This document shows positions 61,311-64,000 of a stretch of 64,000 nucleotides of DNA, piece by piece. Made by a program: the position numbers and the translations under genes. Position 1 is the stretch's first letter; every line of letters starts with the position of its first letter. Under the pieces are notes generated by a model. The model ran no database searches. It was not told the origin of the DNA and worked only from the letters and a program-made list of their open reading frames with translations. This DNA is from Hassallia sp050875635 (lineage in GTDB: Bacteria; Cyanobacteriota; Cyanobacteriia; Cyanobacteriales; Nostocaceae): NCBI RefSeq assembly GCF_050875635.1, contig NZ_JBPAOH010000002.1:62001-126000 (forward strand), read 5' to 3'.

Positions 61311-63386
61311 GTGAGAAGATATCTTCTTTTGCTTTCAGTTGGTGTAACAAGTTTAGCGATCGCATTTCCTGCCGTAGCTGCGGATAAATCGTCTCAGGTA
61401 ATATCAGACATTCCTAATTTAAGCGAAATCAAACTACCATCAAAAGATGCTCAATTATTAACTCAACCAGATAAATTAGATAAAATTACCCAGTCACCAC
61501 CAACAACTCAACCAGAACCAGAAACCACCGATGACGCAGATATTAACCTAGAAGTAACTGGCGAACAAGATACTCAACCTCAATCTACCCCAGTTTATGT
61601 AATAGATAAAGAAGAAATTCAAAAACAAGGTGCTAATAGTGCCGCAGAAGTATTAAGAGGTTTACCCGGATTTACTATTAACGATGTCGGTTTTGGTGCA
61701 GATATTCACACCGGAACCTTCTACCGAGGACAGTCAATTAATCAGTCTGTATTTTTGCTAAATGGCAGACCGATTAACAGCAATATTAACACTTATCATG
61801 GCAATACTGACCTGAATAGCATTCCCGTAGAATCGATTGAGCGGGTAGAATTATCTAGTGGCACAGCTTCCACATTATACGGTTCAGAAGCCGTTGGCGG
61901 AGTAGTTAATATTATTACCAAACAAGGTGAAGGTCCGCCTAGATTCAGTGGTTTAGTGCAATATGGTTCTTTTGATGAATCTAACTACCGTACTAGCTAT
62001 GGTGGCGCTCTTGGTTCCGTCAAATTTAATATAGGCTACGAAAAGTACGACGCAGAAAATAATTACAAAGTACCTGTAGGTGCTGTAAATCGTGATGCCA
62101 ATGGACGGTTTTTTAATGGAGATACCGCCACTAGCAACTACTTTGGTAATATTACCTTAGATGTAAATCCCAAAAATACTATCAGTTTTGATACTAATAT
62201 AATTAGCAGTCGCCGAGGTTTAACTTATTTTGGTTTTCCTCTCCAAAGAGATAGACTTGACCACGATGTATTCAGTACTGGTTTATCTTGGAGAAGTCAG
62301 CTTGGTAATGGTAAAGATTCTGTCCTCAACGCTACCATTGGCTACAACCAAGATTACTTCAACACTTATGGTCCAAGTGGCACTAGTTTTTATCGTCGAG
62401 GTACATTAGATTCCCAAGCTTTAACTGCGAGAGTAGAACATCAGTGGCAATTCAATCAGAGTAATTTTCTGCGTTGGGGATTAGATTTAAAAAATAACAA
62501 CCTTGATGGTGATGTACTTAGCAATGTTGCTACTCGAATTAATTTTAATGGTAGTGAAACTAGAGATAGATTTCAGACAGCAATATTCGCTTTAAATACT
62601 TGGAATCTGACAAAGAATTTCCAAGCAGATTTGGGATTGAGACAAAACTTTAATAGTGAATTTGGTAGTTACCTTAACCCTAGCGTTGGGTTAAAATATG
62701 CACCTAGCGACAATATTGCAGTACGTGGAAGTTGGGCTTCAGTGCAGCGCAACCCAGGTATAGACCAATTGTATGTTTATGATACCGTTCATGGCTGGTT
62801 GCCCAACCCCGACCTCAAACCAGAGACTGGTTCCTCTTGGACAGCAGGACTTGATGTCAAATTATCTAATAATTTAACCGGGCAATTTACTTACTTTGGC
62901 AGTAGTTTAGATAACCGTTTGGGAGTAAATTTAGCAGGTCAGTGGACTAATATTGGATTGGTAAATACAAACGGTTTAGAAGCTGCTTTACGATTGCGAA
63001 TTGCGCGTGAATGGTCAACTTTTATCAACTATACTTATACTGATGCTCGCATCGAATCAGGTTTAGATAAAGGATTGCAATTAGGCTTCGTTCCCTACTC
63101 AGTAGCACAAATGGGTATTGGTTATCAATCCAACGGTTGGCAGCTTAATCTGATTGCTAGTTACAACAGTGGTTCGCGAAGAGCCTTTTATACGTTACCT
63201 GGTCAGTCTACCACAGATTTCTCACCCTCTTGGTTGAACTTGGATCTTGGTGCTAGGATTCCTATAACGAGAACCTTCGGGCTAAATGTTTTTGTCGAAA
63301 ACTTGGCTGATGTTCAGTATGAAAAAGCTAATCGTATTTATCACCCCGGACGCGCTTTTAGAATTGGTGTATCGTCAAGTTTTTAA
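61311..63386 (+). CDS. TonB-dependent outer-membrane receptor
   Basis: GTG at 61311, preceded by GAGGAAACAGG, starts a clear signal peptide (LLLLSVGVTSLAIAFPAVAA; cleavage near residue 24). The plug domain (about 80-200) has TPVYVIDKEEIQKQGANSAAE and VESIERVELSSGTASTLYG. The barrel has PNPDLKPETG (about 502-512) and the FRIGVSSSF C-terminal strand. A QRNPGIDQLY segment sits where haem receptors have FRAP, so the ligand is not settled. It is followed by a 98-residue gene and a HutZ-like gene. That context favours haem or iron uptake. Confidence 0.9.
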   Translation: MRRYLLLLSVGVTSLAIAFPAVAADKSSQVISDIPNLSEIKLPSKDAQLLTQPDKLDKITQSPPTTQPEPETTDDADINLEVTGEQDTQPQSTPVYVIDKEEIQKQGANSAAEVLRGLPGFTINDVGFGADIHTGTFYRGQSINQSVFLLNGRPINSNINTYHGNTDLNSIPVESIERVELSSGTASTLYGSEAVGGVVNIITKQGEGPPRFSGLVQYGSFDESNYRTSYGGALGSVKFNIGYEKYDAENNYKVPVGAVNRDANGRFFNGDTATSNYFGNITLDVNPKNTISFDTNIISSRRGLTYFGFPLQRDRLDHDVFSTGLSWRSQLGNGKDSVLNATIGYNQDYFNTYGPSGTSFYRRGTLDSQALTARVEHQWQFNQSNFLRWGLDLKNNNLDGDVLSNVATRINFNGSETRDRFQTAIFALNTWNLTKNFQADLGLRQNFNSEFGSYLNPSVGLKYAPSDNIAVRGSWASVQRNPGIDQLYVYDTVHGWLPNPDLKPETGSSWTAGLDVKLSNNLTGQFTYFGSSLDNRLGVNLAGQWTNIGLVNTNGLEAALRLRIAREWSTFINYTYTDARIESGLDKGLQLGFVPYSVAQMGIGYQSNGWQLNLIASYNSGSRRAFYTLPGQSTTDFSPSWLNLDLGARIPITRTFGLNVFVENLADVQYEKANRIYHPGRAFRIGVSSSF

Positions 63387-63398
63387 TTAAGCAACTCT

Positions 63399-63695
63399 AT
63401 GAGAGCTAGAATTGAAAACAGCGTACTTTTCTTGCACCACGAGGACTTACCAGAATTTAAAAAAGGTGGTTCCGTGGTCAGGAATTCATACTTTTGGGCA
63501 TTGCGTTCAATTGCCGGTCGTGCTACACGTTATCGTGATTGGGAATATGAATCAGAAGTTTGGATAGCGCTATCGCGAATGCTTTTATCCTTTACCGAAT
63601 CAGGTTATTTAGGCTTAAAAGAAACCACCCTCGAATTTCCTTTATCTCAAGGAGAAATTCCCGACGTACTGCGGTCTATTTCCACCTGGGAATAG
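63399..63695 (+). CDS. 98-residue protein of unknown function
   Basis: The gene starts 12 bp after the receptor stop, so it is probably co-transcribed. The protein has no signal or membrane segment. It has paired charged residues (FKKGGSVVRNSYFWALRSIA) and a helical second half (YESEVWIALSRMLLSFTE). I do not recognise a family. It lies between a TonB receptor and a HutZ/HugZ-like gene, so a role in haem or iron handling is possible. Confidence 0.6.
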   Translation: MRARIENSVLFLHHEDLPEFKKGGSVVRNSYFWALRSIAGRATRYRDWEYESEVWIALSRMLLSFTESGYLGLKETTLEFPLSQGEIPDVLRSISTWE

Positions 63696-63711
63696 TTTTC
63701 TATATCATACT

Positions 63712-63740
63712 GTAGGGTGCGTTAGCGTAACGCACCCTAC
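63712..63740. repeat. Short palindromic repeat, 'gtagggtgcgtt' family (copy 5)
   Basis: A perfect 28-29-bp palindrome (GTAGGGTGCGTTA / TAACGCACCCTAC) with a short centre. It is the minimal form of the family and sits between the 98-residue gene and the HutZ-like gene, within their presumed operon. Confidence 0.8.
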
Positions 63741-63765
63741 AGTGCTACAAACTATATATCAAACC

Positions 63766-64000
63766 ATGAGCAAAATTGAAGAAGCACAAGCTGCGTATCA
63801 AAATTTTATAGATGAATTTCAAAGTCTAATCCTCAGCACCGTTAGCGAAGAAAATCAACCTAACGCTAGTTATGCACCTTTTGTGATGGATGAGGCAAAA
63901 AACGTTTATATATTTGTTAGCGGTCTTTCACCTCACACTCGTAACTTGTATGCTAATTCTCAAGCTTGCATTCTGTTTATTGACGATGAATCGAAAACAG
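63766..64000 (+). CDS. HugZ/HutZ-like flavin-fold (pyridoxamine oxidase-type) protein, 3' truncated
   Basis: The ATG at 63766 opens a frame of 78 codons to the window edge. It reads MSKIEEAQAAYQNFIDEF, then LILSTVSEENQPNASYAPFV and VYIFVSGLSPHTRNLYANSQ, which is the split-barrel start of the HugZ/HutZ family (haem-degrading or haem-binding proteins related to pyridoxamine 5'-phosphate oxidase). The position after a TonB receptor is typical of haem-uptake clusters. The C-terminal haem-binding region is outside the window. Confidence 0.75.
   Translation, partial: MSKIEEAQAAYQNFIDEFQSLILSTVSEENQPNASYAPFVMDEAKNVYIFVSGLSPHTRNLYANSQACILFIDDESKT

Noticed and set aside
1..64000. tRNA or rRNA genes
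   Set aside because: I looked for T-arm type sequences and cloverleaf pairs and saw no convincing candidate; a covariance search (tRNAscan-SE, Infernal) would be decisive.

Overview
The window looks like chromosomal DNA of a filamentous, heterocyst-type (Nostocales-like) cyanobacterium. The evidence is A+T-rich coding sequence, very frequent HIP1 octamers (GCGATCGC), heptamer-type short tandem repeats (GGTTGATAGTTGTT, CCAACCACTAA, CCCCACT), many small palindromic repeats between genes, and cyanobacterial protein types (DUF1400 hydrolase, very large Ser/Thr kinase/ATPase signalling proteins, REC-first histidine kinases). Housekeeping genes ligA and truB argue for the chromosome. All family names come from reading motifs; no database search was possible.

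Layout. (1) 1-13386: a one-direction polysaccharide/glycan cluster: two SAM methyltransferases, a GT11-like and two GT2 glycosyltransferases, a Wzy-like polymerase, a phytanoyl-CoA-type dioxygenase, four GT4 glycosyltransferases and a NodU-type carbamoyltransferase. (2) 13387-13925: tandem and inverted repeats. (3) 13926-24104: a nine-gene operon-like locus that reads as a type IV secretion (VirB-like) envelope complex: B2-, B3-, B4-, B5(?)-, B6-, two B8-, B10- and B9-like proteins. No relaxase, coupling protein, VirB11 or integrase is in the window. This is the most interesting region. (4) 24406-24513: an unlisted 35-residue membrane peptide; then, on the minus strand, a 2112-residue protein joining a Ser/Thr kinase, AAA ATPase, TPR-like region, GAF, PAS, GGDEF and EAL. 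(5) 31313-35729 (minus): a complete MalEFGK-type sugar ABC transporter.

(6) 36289-42668: an Rrf2 regulator, a membrane His-box hydroxylase, a methyltransferase, an unlisted 57-residue protein, two EamA transporters, a chromate-type transporter and a small membrane protein. (7) 42822-50024: four signalling genes in two parallel pairs, each a membrane sensor with the same C-terminal helical module followed by a REC-HisKA-HATPase protein. One sensor has lost its kinase core. (8) 50193-57842: ligA, a membrane-anchored di-haem peroxidase-like protein, a protein made of 19-residue DxDGxRPI repeats, an Eis-like acetyltransferase and a third EamA transporter. (9) 58168-64000: a DUF1400 hydrolase, truB, and a TonB-dependent receptor followed by a 98-residue unknown and the start of a HutZ/HugZ-like protein, probably haem or iron acquisition.

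Repeats shape the window. At least four palindromic families recur between genes, three of them in the gaps of the VirB-like operon. In several places repeat DNA is translated: in the linker of the 2112-residue protein, in the ATPase domain of the hybrid kinase, and at the C-terminus of one glycosyltransferase.
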